From assembly GCA_026874595.1 (NCBI GenBank), contig CM049307.1:30476362-30540361 (forward strand): a stretch of DNA of 64,000 nt, read 5' to 3'. Origin of the DNA: Sipunculus nudus. Its lineage: Eukaryota > Annelida > Sipuncula > Golfingiida > Sipunculidae. Under the pieces are notes generated by a model. It was given only the letters and a program-made list of their open reading frames with translations, did not search any database and was not told the DNA's origin. The first letter of the stretch is position 1. Every line of letters starts with the position of its first letter. The translations under genes were made by a program, and so were the position numbers. Positions 11,983 to 24,790 of the stretch are shown piece after piece.

Positions 11983-13205
11983 TTATAAGAATCTCCGGCT
12001 TGAAAGAATGTACATGTGAACTGCCTCGACAAGTTTCAGGTTCATTTCAAGGGTCAGACAATGATGACCGTTTAAACATGTAATGACAAAAAAAGCTCTG
12101 CTTGATTTATTCCGAAGGTTTAAGGTATAACATTCCATGGATTGAAGCATGATATATTCATACTTAGCCAGGAGTTCCAGTCGGGCGACCTCATACTTTG
12201 GACATTCAATGAAAAAGTGGGTAGTGCTTTCAGTTTGTTGGCAATGAGGACATTTGTCAGTAAGAGCGAGACCGTGACAATATAGATGGTCGTTTAGACG
12301 ACTATTCCCGAGCCTTAATTGTGTCATAATGATTGATTCACGACGTCTACCGTGATTAAAGTGGACAGGTGGGCCCTTGGGGTTATTAAGAGTTCTTTCT
12401 AATCCGCGTTTGAAACTAGCAACTGTTAGAGACTGCTGGATGGTCGGACTTATTTGATTCCATGACAATGCACAGGAAGGGAAAAATGATGATTTGTAAC
12501 GGCTTGTTCGAGCTAACGGTGGTCTCAGGTTACCAGAAGTTCTTAGCGTTCTATTACTAATACTAGAAACAAGGGGAGGCATTAGACTGCACAGATACGT
12601 AGGGCATAAGTCATTTCTTATCTTAAAGAACAAGCACATTTTTGCTAAAAATCTACGATTCTTTAGGGTTGGCCAACCTATCTCTTTTAGGAGTTTATCA
12701 CGATTCGTATTGATCATGGCACCTGACACAATTTTTGCCGCATCATATTGCACTTTCTCCAGCTCGTCTGAGCTTGCACTTGTACAGTTATCGAAAATAA
12801 CATTTCCATATTCAAGCAAGGGTCTTACAAATGATTTATAAATTATTTCTAAAGTATTTCTCCTAAGACGGTGTTTCAAGTGAGTCAGCAGGCCAAGTCG
12901 TTTACGGGCCTTACTACTCACTTCGTTTATGTGATGGGACCAAGAAAAATCATGCGAAAGTGTAAGCCCTAGGTGTTTATGGGTGTTGACCTCTGATAAA
13001 CGTGTACCGTTCAACAAGAGTGCTGGGTAGACAGGCGGTGACGATTTCAAGGAGAAAGTCATGGATACAGTTTTTGTGGGATTATATGTAATCCTGGAAC
13101 GTCTTGCCCACCCTTCAAGCGTGGTAAGATCCTGTTGTAACCGATCGTTTCCCTCCTGTGAGTTATCCATGACACTTAAAAAGGCAAGTGTCGTCAGCGA
13201 ATAAG
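11983..13205 (-). pseudogene. LINE ORF2, C-terminal part
   Basis: Continuation of the LINE ORF2 after a frameshift near 13165-13200. It picks up directly after the FADDT motif as VMDNSQEGNDRLQQDL and continues through the thumb region (YNPTKTVSMTF, HKHLGLTLSHDFSW, SFVRPLLEYGNVIFD) to a zinc knuckle, CPHCQQTESTTHFFIECP, typical of Jockey/CR1/I-group LINEs lacking RNase H, and ends SSRRFL. The longer open frame reaching 13290 is only out-of-frame overlap with the RT. About 400 residues, otherwise intact. Confidence 0.85.
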
Positions 13206-15484
13206 AAAATATTAGATTGTATATTAATACTGATATCATGGGTGTACACAAGAAACAGAAGAGGGCCAAGGATGGATCCCTGGGGGACACCTGCAGTTAT
13301 CCGACCCCACTTGGAGGAAACCCCATTTATAATGACTCGTTGAGTTCTATTACTCAGATAACTCGAAAACCACTCAAGGAGATGGCCACGAATGCCCAAT
13401 ACTTTTAATTTGGAGATAAGACCTTTATGCCATAATGTATCAAAGGCTTTGGATGCATCTAAGAAAACCATTCTCACATTATAGTCTGCATCAAGTCCGC
13501 GGTAAATTTTGTCAGTTATAGCGACCAGTTGGTTAATTGTTGAGTCATTCTTTTTAAATCCGGAATTAGTATCAGAAAGAAGTCCATTTGTCATAAGAAA
13601 TGAATAAAGTTCATCATGTACAATACGTTCAAATACTTTTGAAACGTTGCATAAAAGGGAGATAGGCCGATAGTTGCCAATTTCATGAGCATCCCCCTTT
13701 TTAAATACTGGACAGACATGTGCACGTTTCCATATATTGGGGAAACATCCTTCTTTTAAAGACTTGTTAAAGATAAGTGTTAATGATCTACATATGCTGT
13801 CGGCGGTAGCTCGCAAGAGAAAATTCCCTATATCGTCGGGACCAGTAGCTTTATCATCCTTGAGTTCATTCAAAATGGTATGAACGTTAGATTCACGAGC
13901 TTCGATTGATGTCAATGCATAGGGAGTAAATACAAATGAGTTGCCAATGGTAAATTCATCTTCGGCTGGTTCTGGTGTATTTTGGGAAGAAAGAAAGAAA
14001 TTATTAAACGCATGAGCTTTTTCAAAATTATCTGAAATCATCTCATTACCAACTTGGATAGGTGGTATACCAACTTGTCTCCTTTTACCGAGAAGACCTT
14101 TTACAGTGTGCCACCATGATTTATTGGTTGAATGCTCCAAGGAAATATTAAGATTCTGGAAATATAAATTTTGACAAGCTCGGTTTGCACGGACGACATC
14201 ATTACGAGCGCGTTTGTAATGCTGATAATGTTGCTCGTCTCTAGTTCTTCTATAACGGCGCCAAAACCGATTTCGCTTTCGTATTAATTTTCTCAGCTCG
14301 GCAGTCACCCAAGGCTTATCATTAAGTCTTATTAAAACAGTTTTCCGCGGAATAAACTTAGATGCTATGGAGATAAAAATTTTGGTCCAAACCTCAGCGA
14401 GAGAGTTTACATCACTGATTTCTTCGAGGGTTCCGTCCCTAAATTTTATATCAAGGGCATTGTTTAATCCTTCCAAGTTAGCTCGTTTAAAATCCCAAAT
14501 TGTTCTTCGGGTTGTTTTCGTTTTGTTAGGTGAAAAACTAAGCTTACAAAAGACAGGGCAATGATCGCAATTCGATATCGGTGGTAGGACCATAGTTGTT
14601 GTAATAGAATCCGGGCTATCGGTTATTAATAAATCTAATAAGGATTTACTGTATTCTGTAATTCGAGTAGGTTGGTCAACCATTTGAGCGAGCCCATATC
14701 TGTCAAACAAATCATGTAATTCAAGTCCGAGTTCACTGTTATGATGATCGGAGTTCCATGTTAGACACCTGTCATTAAAGTCGCCTGTTAATAATATCAG
14801 ACTAGCTGAACTGACCAGGGCTTTTTCTATCGACAACTCTAATGATGAGAGGAAAATTTCTCTAGTGGATTGTATTTGACCTGGAGGACGATAATAACAT
14901 GCTATGAGCGTCGACCCCTGGGATCCCTGTACCTCCACCCACAGACATTCATTTTGATCATCAATAAGATCTCGTCGTTGTATTACCTGAAGGTTGCACT
15001 TGTAATATATAGCGACACCACCTCCATGTCTGTTTCGGTCTTTCCGTATTAATTCAAATCCCGGTAGTGAAACTATGCTATCAGGAATGCTTGAGTCCAA
15101 CCAACTTTCACTCACACAAATAATGTCAAACTTGTATGATTCGGTCAAGATTCCCAGCTCTTCTAATTTACCTACAGCTAATAAGCTCCTTACGTTGACG
15201 TGACATACAAGAAGTTCATGGGGGCGAGGCACAGGGCCAGGTTTAGGATGGATGTCATTCGCATGTATCAGAAAAAATATACACATTTTTGCACGATGTT
15301 TGGCACCAAAGAACACACGAAATATAATTTTTGCGGTTTTCAACAGGGGAGACCCGTTATGTAATAAACGGTGAAACATGTGGGTAGCCCCATTCGTTAA
15401 CGTCACAAAGAACACGTATTCAAAATTGTTACGACGAGAGGGTGGAACACCTGGCGATTTGAGACTATGACTGAATTTGCGCAC
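13163..15484 (-). pseudogene. LINE ORF2, endonuclease and reverse transcriptase
   Basis: 773-residue open frame. The N-terminal third is an APE-type endonuclease: NVRSLL, SESWLDSSIPD, GGGVAIYYK, ACYYRPPG, LTGDFND and NCDHCPVF. Then a linker with basic helices and the reverse transcriptase: FKKGDAHEIGNYRPISLL, VFLDASKAFDTLWHKGL, AGVPQGSILGPLLFLVY and FADDTCLF. The frame is lost just after FADDT, where the next frame carries the rest. Nicks target DNA and reverse-transcribes LINE RNA when intact. Start choice is uncertain; the coding match begins near HPKPGPVPRPHEL. Confidence 0.9.
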
Positions 15485-15489
15485 TGGTG

Positions 15490-16500
15490 TCTCGGTGCTG
15501 AAAACCTCGGTCCATTTTGCATGTTAAAGGAGGTGAACCTGTGTGGTCGAACACTAACGTTAAAGCAATGTGTGGAAAAGAGCATGTTTACGGAGGCAAG
15601 ATTATGGATAACAATAAGGAAACAAATGGTGCATGGGAACCCATGCGGAACTATACAGAACAAGAAAACCAACAGAACAAATCTTACTTGACAAAAGTCA
15701 AAGGAAATTATTCGAACTATTTGCATATGACTAACAACTAGTGCAGTAAGGTGCGGTAACAGCGGGGTCAACATAGGATTTTAAACATCTTAATTCGTGC
15801 AGAATAACGGCTTTTGTTTTAAAGTAACTCGGTACAGTTGCGAATTCATGGCACTAGTAGTATCGAATTCCTAAATAATAAGTGTACCTCGAAAACACAT
15901 AAATTGGAATAACATGTACATACTGAAATAAAGTAGATACACATAAAGATATGTATATAGGTATTCCACAGCGCAACAATACTCGGAAGCTGCCTGGCCT
16001 GAAATTTATAATTATTTGCACTTGTTCAAGAGATATTAAGCTGACCAACTTTACATGCACACGGGGCAGAGATATTCCTGGTCACTGCATGTATTGAGAT
16101 ATATAGTAAACATCATAAATGTGAAGTACAGGGTTCCGTACTGACAGTGGAACTTCTTTGAAGATATGTTGTACACTCCACGGTAAAATACAGAATTCTG
16201 GTTAAGAAATGTTATATATAAATCGGTTTGAAAAGAGCATTATAAACACCAAATTGCTACAAGTGAGAAATATGTTACCTAGTCATCATATAAAGTCAAT
16301 GTAGTATCAGTGGGAGTATAGTCTATCTATATATATAAATATACAAGTGAAACATACACATAATAAAGCAGTACTTCTGTCACATAATATGCAAGGTGAG
16401 ACATTGATATGGGTCAAAACATTCATGATGTTTGTTTCATTACACTGATAGTTCCCTGATATTAGGATCATGTTCAACTGTCACCATGGGTGTAAGAGGT
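15490..16500 (-). other. LINE inter-ORF spacer
   Basis: About 1 kb between LINE ORF1 and ORF2 with only short open frames. Unusually long for this element class, so it may include an internal insertion or decayed N-terminal ORF2 sequence. Confidence 0.4.
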
Positions 16501-16505
16501 GAATG

Positions 16506-17339
16506 TTACGACATACCAGGTAAAGTAGGTACTACGGAGATTAGTTCGTCAATTGTTTTTACCATCTTGATAGATTCGTCCAAGAGTTTTAAAATGATGT
16601 TGCCATCTTTTGTCCATGTATCTCGTATCTGGCTTTTTCGTTTAAGTTGACGAGCTTCAAATGCCACTGCTGATCGTTGTTTTGTGAGATCATCGTTTAT
16701 GTAAACAGTTTGGCGACCGTGGTCAGGTTTGCATAATTTGCGGGATCTCATGATTTTGCGCTTGGAATTATAACTTGTAAGTTTCAGGAGGATGGGGCGA
16801 ATCTTGCCAGAACCTTTTTGGCCTACTCTGTGAGTACGACATATATCGCTCTCATTTAGGTTTAATTTTAATGTGTCTGACAGAAATGTTTTCACGACAT
16901 CATCTGTATTTTCGTCTGATGATTCGGGTAGCCCAAATATGCGGATCGAGTTGCGCCTGCTGTACTGGGCAAGGTCACTGAGTTCATCTATCAAGCGTTT
17001 GTTTTGTTCTTTCAGAACTGTTTGTTCAGAGGTGACAGAATCCAATTCAGACTGCAATTTTTCAATCAAACAGCCTTGTTGGTTTATAACCTCGTCCATA
17101 GCTGTAATTTGATGTTGGAACATTTTGGTAAGGTAGTCAGACTGGAGGTTTAAAAAATTAGCCAACAATCCTATAGTGAGTGGGGCATTTTTGTCCAACT
17201 CCATTAGGGCTGTTTGGATGGGGTTATCCATATTTTCTGTACAACAGAAAAACCTATGACGTTTAGGATCAGGTTTTGGTGTGTCCGGAGAGGAACTGCC
17301 AGTGGACAAGTACTGACGTTTAGGAGTCGATGTTGCCAT
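16506..17339 (-). CDS. LINE ORF1 (L1-ORF1-like RNA-binding protein)
   Basis: 277 residues, intact. The N-terminus is Ser/Pro/basic (MATSTPKRQYLSTG...DPKRHRF); residues about 75-120 form a heptad-like coiled coil (IEKLQSELDSVTSEQ, LKEQNKRLIDEL); then AQYSRRNSIRIFGLPES, the hallmark junction into the RRM-like and C-terminal domains of L1-ORF1-type proteins, with ICRTHRVGQKG and TVYINDDLTKQR. Such proteins trimerise and bind LINE RNA. It lies upstream of ORF2 on the same strand. Confidence 0.85.
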   Translation of the reverse strand: MATSTPKRQYLSTGSSSPDTPKPDPKRHRFFCCTENMDNPIQTALMELDKNAPLTIGLLANFLNLQSDYLTKMFQHQITAMDEVINQQGCLIEKLQSELDSVTSEQTVLKEQNKRLIDELSDLAQYSRRNSIRIFGLPESSDENTDDVVKTFLSDTLKLNLNESDICRTHRVGQKGSGKIRPILLKLTSYNSKRKIMRSRKLCKPDHGRQTVYINDDLTKQRSAVAFEARQLKRKSQIRDTWTKDGNIILKLLDESIKMVKTIDELISVVPTLPGMS

Positions 17340-17659
17340 GCAGTTAATTCACGTATTAGGTAGTTTGTTCACTCAAGTGCACATGGTAGGCGAAGTATTT
17401 ACTCGATAAGTTTGTGCTCCAAAAAAGTCAATGTAAACGTAAAAACAGGGGTTTCTGCTTAGTTAGCGACCAATGTCATTTTTGTAATAGTATTATCATT
17501 GTGGTACAATATTGTCAAACAGGTAACATACCCCGAGGAAGGCCGCTGCCGGCTACACTCGAGCGGAGCTAGACCAAAACACGTCCGCACTCATCGCCGC
17601 ACCACACCGAACCTTGCTGCAGGTAATAAATAATAGTACTAAATATACTAAATAATAGT

Positions 17660-17764
17660 ATACAATAATCATGAATAATTCCTCTGGTGACAATTTGAAG
17701 TTAAAATATTTCAAATTGTACCGACTAAAACGATTTCTTTTAAATAAGGACGGTACAATGGATA

Positions 17765-17800
<36 letters not shown>

Positions 17801-18346
17801 TTTTTTTTCTTTTAAATAAAAAAAAATAAAACCATGATTCATGTATTTGTGATATAATCTGGGACAGAGGAACACGGAATTCTAATACGGAAGCAAATCG
17901 CGTGTATATAATAGAATAGTAATACTATAATAATATAATAAATTACAAGAAGGTAATAGCTTTGCCCTTCACATTATAATCTATAAAAGTTGGAGGAATT
18001 TTCATTTCGAGCTCGGTGGGTACCACAATGTTATGGAAACGGGTGAATCATGTCATCAGTCATTTAGGTATTTTGTTCATTTCTGAAAGAATAGTGTGCC
18101 CATTCACTACTCCAATGCTACTCCAATACACTTGCGCTACAATTGGTTTCACGCCTCCGTGTATGGTTGTGAACTCTTGGTTCTGTCCAGAATACTGATG
18201 TAAAGTATTTTTATTGAATATATCAGTTAGGACTGGGAACATTTCCTCTCCTGATATATACATAAAGGACTGATTTGTCAGCTTTGATACTTTATAATAG
18301 TATGCAGTAATCATGAATAATTCCTCTAGTGACAATTTGAAGTTAC
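17660..18346. repeat. duplicated segment with an unrecognised minus-strand frame
   Basis: A ~45-bp sequence (atcatgaataattcctct...gacaatttgaag) occurs at about 17668 and 18311, some 640 bp apart. The right copy is inside a 91-residue minus-strand open frame (18060-18335: MSLEELFMITAYYYK..., FTTIHGGVKPIVAQVYW) that looks protein-like. I do not recognise the family. It may be a fragment of a mobile-element protein. Confidence 0.35.
17769..17798. repeat. (AT)n microsatellite
   Basis: Pure AT run inside the duplicated segment. Confidence 0.9.
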
Positions 18347-18349
18347 ACT

Positions 18350-18828
18350 TAAAATCTTTATATATTAAATAAGGAAGAAGATAAATTTCAACTTAAGTAT
18401 GTACTATAGATAAATTTATGTAAAATATATATAAAGAACAAATATTCAAATATACATAAAAATCAATATTTTACATATGCGAGGGCCTTTACAATGGGCT
18501 TGCTTTAAAATGACATGTTTATTCAAGAGTTCATACAATTATCTTATAATTGCAACTTGAAACGGTAGATTAACGATCATTAAGTTTAAAGAATATAAAT
18601 GAACAGAATGTAAAATTTGATTGTAGTACTTTTTTTAGCACTGCTGGCTCCGCAAAGTCTAGAATCCTCTAGTCAGTATAAGATAAAGTAATAGTAATAA
18701 TAATAGCAATAGATCCTCCAGTAATTGTAATAGTAAAAGTAATAGATGGTGAAATGTGGTAATAGTAATAGTAATATCAGATATTGAAAGTAATACTATT
18801 AGAACAACTGTAATAGACCCCATTTCTG
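18350..18828. other. intron 2, simple AT-rich DNA
   Basis: Contains a degenerate trinucleotide stretch (aatagtaatagtaata-like, 18680-18780). No gene seen. Confidence 0.5.
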
Positions 18829-18836
18829 ATATATAT

Positions 18837-18870
<34 letters not shown>
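18829..18870. repeat. (AT)n microsatellite
   Basis: AT run abutting the tRNA-like segment that follows. Confidence 0.9.
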
Positions 18871-18874
<4 letters not shown>

Positions 18875-19022
18875 ACGGAGACAATTGCTCAGGGGAAACG
18901 GGGCTGATAAGGGATTCGAACCCTTGTCGGTGGTGCACATGTCCGGCGTTCCAACCGCTTCGCTAGAAAAGCAGGCTTCACTGATGAGACATTCGGTCTC
19001 CTTTAATGTCACCCCGTAACAC
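18871..19022 (-). repeat. tRNA-derived SINE-like segment
   Basis: On the minus strand an A-box-like tagcgaagcggttggaac (about 18950-18967) is followed about 40 nt later by a good B box in a perfect T-arm (aaggg-ttcgaat-ccctt, about 18917-18933). The 5' acceptor half does not pair with the 3' half, so it is not a functional tRNA gene. An inverted pair, tgttacggagac at 18871 and gtgttacggggtgac (minus strand) near 19022, brackets it, so it could also be a small inverted-repeat element. Confidence 0.5.
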
Positions 19023-19029
19023 ACCCCCT

Positions 19030-19773
19030 CTTAAGAGCGTTTTGTTATCTGAACAAGATTATCCTAGGTGTCACACCTTCAGGAACCAAATATAAGATCT
19101 TATATTTATTCCAAAATCAGATTGATCTGCGTTACAGATTTTACCATCGCTTTGGCCTGACATGTGCAAAAAAAAAAAACTTCTATTAGAGCTCCATATT
19201 CATCCGTCAAAGATTCTATCGCGTGTCTATGAGTGATGGTTTTTAATTTTTGTTTAGTTTTGCCTTTTCCGGTATTCTAGCAGTCTGCAAACAGGAGATG
19301 ATGTTATACAGCTAAGATGAGAACACACATTATTTACCATATTCATTGCTAGTGTATATATCAGTTGGCTTGTTGTGTAATTTGTGGATCCGGTTAGACT
19401 CATTATAAGATTCAATAATTTTATTTGTCAAAGGTCAGTATAAGTGAAACACCCGATCAACTATCGTTCAGTAGATTTACTATTACATACTTTCTCATGT
19501 TCATGTTTTATGGAACTTCTGCCAATATCGATAAAGAAAGTAAGTTTAAGCTCCGAAATTCTCCGACCGACAAAAACAATCAACAATCATATTAATCGTG
19601 CTTAAAGCAAATGATCTCATTTTATGGGGCCTACAAGGGGCTAATTTTTATGCTAATAATCATTTTTTGCTCAGCACTATCAATACACAAGGTTGATTAA
19701 ATAAAAAGAAAATACTTCAATATAGTTTCGGGATACCTTGCTAAGTGTAACCTCGTTTTGCGTATTTTAACAG
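19030..19773. other. intron 2, 3' end
   Basis: No gene seen. Confidence 0.5.
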
Positions 19774-19839
19774 CAACTTGGTGAAGCAGGACTTATAAAG
19801 ATTCTTTTACCAAAGTTGAAAGACCAGCATCAAGGAGAG
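19774..19839 (+). CDS. ARM-TIR-SAM gene, coding exon 3 (armadillo)
   Basis: 66-nt exon between attttaacag and gtaggt, phase 0 at both ends. It encodes QLGEAGLIKILLPKLKD then QHQGE, the start of an armadillo repeat (gly-ala-leu/ile-x-leu-leu). It is so small that only its splice sites, phase and position between exons 2 and 4 make it visible. Confidence 0.8.
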
Positions 19840-19844
19840 GTAGG

Positions 19845-20285
19845 TGTGCAACCCGATTGAAAAGGCCAGTCCGGTAACACGCATCAGACAGAAAATATTT
19901 TGCAAATAAATAATTGGTAAAGGAAGTACATTCCAAACATTTGAACATAGAGGTATTACATTTACATAAAAAAATCGCACGATTTGGAGTCTGTATTCAT
20001 GTATATACGCTTGACTTTCTAAAAAATATAACATGTAGCACACATATTTGCATAATTATATCAGGTACAGGGAATATAACATTATATAACACTAATACTG
20101 CTATTTTTACACAGAATATCGCTATACCCATTTCTCTGTTTCTATTACGGTAATGAATTATGTATGTTATAGACGGGTCAAAATATGAACAACCCTCAGC
20201 AAATGGCAAGAAATATATTTTTGGTGGTTTTCTATACTATGGAATCCGCTTAATAATATATCAAGTGCTAACCAAAATTGGAGTC
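19845..20285. other. intron 3, 5' part
   Basis: AT-rich, no gene seen. Confidence 0.4.
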
Positions 20286-20289
20286 CCAG

Positions 20290-20840
20290 ACAGTTATTTA
20301 CAAGGGATGCCGCCGAAGGTGTCAAACCAAGACACTAACATTTTCATAAATCATTTATTTTTGTTATGTGAGCTTTTGTTATGTGAAACCTTTTTATTTT
20401 TTGGTTACCAGAAATCCATTGCAATCAATGAAAACATCTCTACGTTGTCATATTATTAGCAAATCGAAGATAGTGTCCGACATGGCCGTCAAGACCCTAA
20501 AATTGTCATAAATTATTTCTTTTATCAGACAGTTGTAGTTTTGTTATCTACAAGGTTTTTAGGGTCAAGAGATCCATTGGAACCAATGGAAACATCTCTT
20601 CGTATTGATGTTACTGCTAAATCCAAGATGGCATCCAAAATGGTTGCCAATTACAAGTCATTTACATAAAATTGCTCTTTGTATGTTATCGTCGTAGTTG
20701 CGGTGCCTATACCCATTGTTGAATGGTTAAAAGCTGCCCACTGATAGTGAATAAAGCTGGTAACCTAGCAACCTTTACTTTGAAGATAGCACCCAAGATG
20801 GCCGCCGAATACTTTATATTAATATGTTTACAAGCAGTTA
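20290..20840. repeat. ~190-bp diverged tandem repeats
   Basis: Three loosely related units, each with a cataaat(t)(a/t)tt motif, a ccattg(c/g)aa(t/c)caatg(g)aaacatctct(t/a)cgt segment and an aagatggc-type stretch (20460-20490, 20620-20650, 20785-20810). Confidence 0.65.
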
Positions 20841-20844
20841 TTTT

Positions 20845-22055
20845 TTTCATCAATGCGTTGCCTGGCGCTAGGTATTAGGGTGTGCAAAATAGGATATTAA
20901 GACCAGTGAAAGTATCATCAGGAAACTATGAAACCTAAAATATCAACATGACAACCCAAATGGCTACATATGTACTGAAAAGGCATAAGCATGTGTCTAA
21001 GAAAAAAGTTCTACGACAGTGGAAGTTTGTGGAGGATCGAATAGAACAAATGCCCTCTTATGTTACAAAAATTTTGCCAAATGATACTGGCGACTGACCT
21101 TAACTCAGACTGAGCTATAGCGATCACCCTTTGTCCGTCCGGCCGTCCAAGCCACAAATCGTAACCGCTTAGCCTTTAAAACTTCTTACTTGATATCTAC
21201 GAAGGTCCTTGATAAATCTCAGTGCATACCAAATAATAAGTCACTGTGACCTATTCTGTAATATTTATTCTAAATTCTGCGTGTTAAGCACTTTTTTGTG
21301 AATTTTAACACATGAAAAAGCAGACGTGTTAGTGATATGTGCTGCGAAAGAAAAATAGTGTATTACCCCCCCCCCAAAATAAATAAATAAATAAAACATT
21401 TTGCAACAACTGCTCATATAACATTGTTACTACATAGAATATGAAGCAAGTCGGCCTAGCCAGTGCTTCAGAACTGTTGCTGACACAATTGCAACATTTT
21501 ACCATTTCGGTCTGTTGATGTATGATATTCATACTAAAGATATTTCAGTAATCATAATATACATTGTATGCAAGAATTTATAGAACATGCATCCTTTACT
21601 TATATGAATCGATCAGAAAAATTTGAAGAAAATCCATTTTTTTCATTCTTCACAACGGCTGCATGCACAATTGTAAAAATACTAAAAGACAATCAGTCTA
21701 AATTGATATAAGTTCTCAGCTTTGCGTCATGAGTCATTTTTCTTTTGTCCAAACTCATATCCCACATCACTGGCATCCCGGAAATCAATCAAGGCAGATA
21801 ACGTTATCCGGATGAGTGCGTTTGTGTACGTCATGTCTCTTGTAAATTTAGTGGCTCAATAGCCCTATTATTGATCTTCGTGGACGACTGAATTAAGGCA
21901 GGGAAATACTCCCGATTCCGTGGGTACCGCTGCTGCCTTCTTCCTCTCTTGAACTTATAACATGCTTTATCGGCGGATCTTTGCTAAGGTGTCAACTGCC
22001 TGTTACCTCAATTGACAACATGCTCAAAGACTAGTAGAGATGCTTTCCATTGTAG
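20845..22055. other. intron 3, 3' part
   Basis: No gene. At about 21108-21160 is the head-like motif of the dispersed repeat family (gactgagctatagcgatcac, followed by ttgtccgtccggccgtcc). Confidence 0.45.
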
Positions 22056-22154
22056 CAATCTGAAATGTCGGCCGCAGCAAACATTTCCATACTTCACAAT
22101 ATGTCGAAGGTACCAGAGGTCAAGAATATATACAGGGAAGAAAATGCTATAATG
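22056..22154 (+). CDS. ARM-TIR-SAM gene, coding exon 4 (armadillo)
   Basis: 99-nt exon between ccattgtag and gtaggt, phase 0 at both ends. It encodes QSEMSAAANISILHNMS then KVPEVKNIYREENAIM. The AAANI-x-x-LHN-(M/L)S segment is a clear armadillo helix-2/3 signature. Confidence 0.85.
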
Positions 22155-22397
22155 GTAGGTGTACAGAACATTTAGCACTAGAAGTGGAGGAGTGCATAGG
22201 CTTAATGTGTAGTATTTTTTTACAAGATGACATGAACTGTTTTAACAAATTATTATTGAATGCTTGTAATTTGCTTCGAACGCATCTATTCACGGATATT
22301 AATGTAAAATATGAAATGCATTGACATATGATGTCAATAAAAACATAATCATTAATATTCTGTAGATTTATTTAACTGGCTGTCATTTTTTATTTTA

Positions 22398-24790
22398 ATT
22401 TAAACATATTTATTTTAACAGGATTACATAGTAGGCATTATAGCTAATGAAACATGTTCTCCTGTCTGCAAAAAAGGATGCATTTAAATACATAAATTAT
22501 AATAAATACAAAACATGTACAATACCAATAAACAAAATAATAATCACAGTGAAACAAGCATTTAAAAAACCTTGTCATGAACCTAATGCAGAAAATATCA
22601 GTTATAAATGCGATATGTTTCACAAAACACAAACACTGAAGACAAAAGGGGGGAAAATAATCAATTTGCATTGATCATAATCTTTGATTAATTGATTGAT
22701 CACTAAGCATTTCGTCTAAAAACCTCTTCGTGTACAGTATATACCTCTGGATTAATATTGATACTTTATCTCTGTTGCATTAGTTGGGAAATTATCACCA
22801 TACAATAATGCGTTTAATACCATTTTTCGTTCAGTTTTTTTCTCGGTCCATGTTTATTGAATAAGTCAGCCCGTAAATTTCCTTAATAGTATCTTTTTAA
22901 TTCCGTTATATAATCTTGATCTGCAATTATTATACGTGGTGCAATCTAGCATGTATTGTTCTAAGGTTTCATCTGTCATTCTACACTTACAGCGTGAATA
23001 TGATTTTCCTATATCAAAAAGATATTTATTTAATTGACAAACTTCGAATCTTAGCCTGTTGATTATTATTTCTATTTTCATTTGTTTAATGACATATATA
23101 TTCTTTCCAGTGCGTTCTTCGCGGAATATTTTTTTTTTCAATAAATAACGTTTTTAAATAAAAGGAGTCTATATTCTGAATAATCCGAATATATTAAGGC
23201 AGTTTGTTCCATAAAAGGCAAGCAGTTGGTAGAAATAAACGTCTGCTTTGTTCTTTTTCAAAGAAGGGTGGACGAAGGTCCTCCTTACCACGAAGGTTGT
23301 AGGGTACTATTGTAGAGGTGTTATTGGGTACCAGATTACTTAAATAAGATGGAGCCAAACCATGGAACATTCTTTGAAAAGTAAGAATAATTTGGAATTC
23401 ACGTCTGGTTTTCAGATCAAGCAATTTCAGTTCCTCAACTGATTTATGTAACTTTTTGAAGTCATATATCACTACATATCAGTGCTGCACTTCTTTTTTG
23501 TGCTGTGAAGTTTATTTGCAAGTTTCGTAGAACAATTATTAAATAGCTGTGATCCGTACTCTAGGACTGGACTGACCATTGCCTTATATAACCTTTTTAG
23601 TGTTTTCATGGACAGATTATATTTATAATATTTTTTATATAATATAAATTCCCAATCGCGTAGATGCTTTAATGCGTATACGATTAATGTGATCCGCCCA
23701 AGACAGGTTGTATGTCAGTTTGATTCCTAAATGATTTACACTGTTAGTCTCATTAATTTTATATTATTAAAACACAGCGGTGGGTGGTTGACTTAAGCGG
23801 TTTTATAAGAAAAACATATCACGCTAATTTATTAGGATTAAACATTAGTTTTCACATTTGTGCCCACTGGTTTATTCTTTCTAGATCTCTGTTTAAGGAT
23901 AAGGCAGTAACGTCTGGATTAGTAACTGTTGCATACAGACATGTATCATCGGCTTACATTCTCAAGTTATTTTCAAGTCCGTTATATATGTCATTATCGT
24001 ATACTTAAAACAAAAGAGACCTAAATTTGAACCTTGGGGCACTTTTGACTTAATATCCGAGCAGCTGGACTATATCCCATTTAGTATGACGCAGTTTTTC
24101 CGTCCGCTCAGGTAGCTGTTTAAGACGTTAAGTAAGGCGCCCTCTATACCAATTAATTTAAGTTTGTGTATAAGACCTTTGTGCCACATCCTATTAAAAG
24201 CCCGCGAGGCATCGAGCAGACAAGTCTAGTGTCGCAGCCTTTCTCGAAACCACTGTATTTGTCGTGGCACAAGGGAATTAATAAGTATACTGCAGAATAT
24301 TTTTTATCTATATCCTGAATAATATGGCTAGAGAAGCGCATTTTTGACAAGATAATCATATAATCTATTATATACAATCCGTTCTAGAACCGTTAATATG
24401 TTATTTAAAAGCGTTATTGGTCGATAGTTCTCAACGTTATTTCGTTCTCCTTTAATGTAGACTGGTAATACATTTGCCTTTTTCCAGTCCTCAGGAAACA
24501 CTCCCTGTCTTATACAATGATTGGAAAGTTTACAAAATGGAATGCTTAGAATGTCTGCTGTATGTTATATCACAAAGTTACTTAATACCCAAGGTCTAGT
24601 AGCTTTATTTAGTTTTACTTTTGACATTATATAGAAAACTTCAGTCTCAGTGATAAAAATAGATGTAATTTTCGGGCATCCAATACTTTTGATACCAAAG
24701 GTCCGTGCAATCTGAAAGCACGTTACTTAGCGAGGCAAAACAGTCATTGAATATTTCTGCTTTTTTTCAGATGGTTAGAAAATGGACTGT
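22398..24790 (-). mobile_element. degraded Jockey/CR1-group LINE copy
   Basis: Second, older LINE on the minus strand in intron 4. Its 3' end (aaaataaatatgtttaaa in its own sense) matches the element at 11.6 kb. Recognisable pieces: zinc-knuckle tail (LRFEVCQLNKYLFDIG, CKCRMTDETLEQYMLDC) at 22866-23141; SYLSNLVPNNTST and LRPPFFEKEQSRRLFLP at 23194-23472; RT palm FNRMWHKGLI near 24180; and ENYRPITLLN with EDWKKANVLPVY near 24400-24500. Many stops and frameshifts. The 5' end is truncated before the endonuclease. Confidence 0.8.

Larger units (their letters stand above)
11598..17620 (-). mobile_element. near full-length Jockey/CR1-group LINE
   Basis: Minus-strand non-LTR retrotransposon in intron 2 of the ARM gene, antisense to it. 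Order in its own direction: 5'UTR, ORF1 (coiled coil plus L1-ORF1-type domain), ~1 kb spacer, ORF2 (endonuclease, reverse transcriptase, C-terminal zinc knuckle), and a 3'UTR ending in aaaataaatatgtttaaa near 11600. The same 3' end occurs at 22398, marking a second copy. The 5' boundary is approximate (GC-rich leader to about 17620). One frameshift interrupts ORF2, so this copy is probably inactive. No target duplication was identified with confidence. Confidence 0.85.

Noticed and set aside
18871-19022. A genuine tRNA gene at the B box near 18925
   Set aside because: The acceptor arms do not pair and the anticodon arm cannot be formed; a SINE or small inverted-repeat element fits better.
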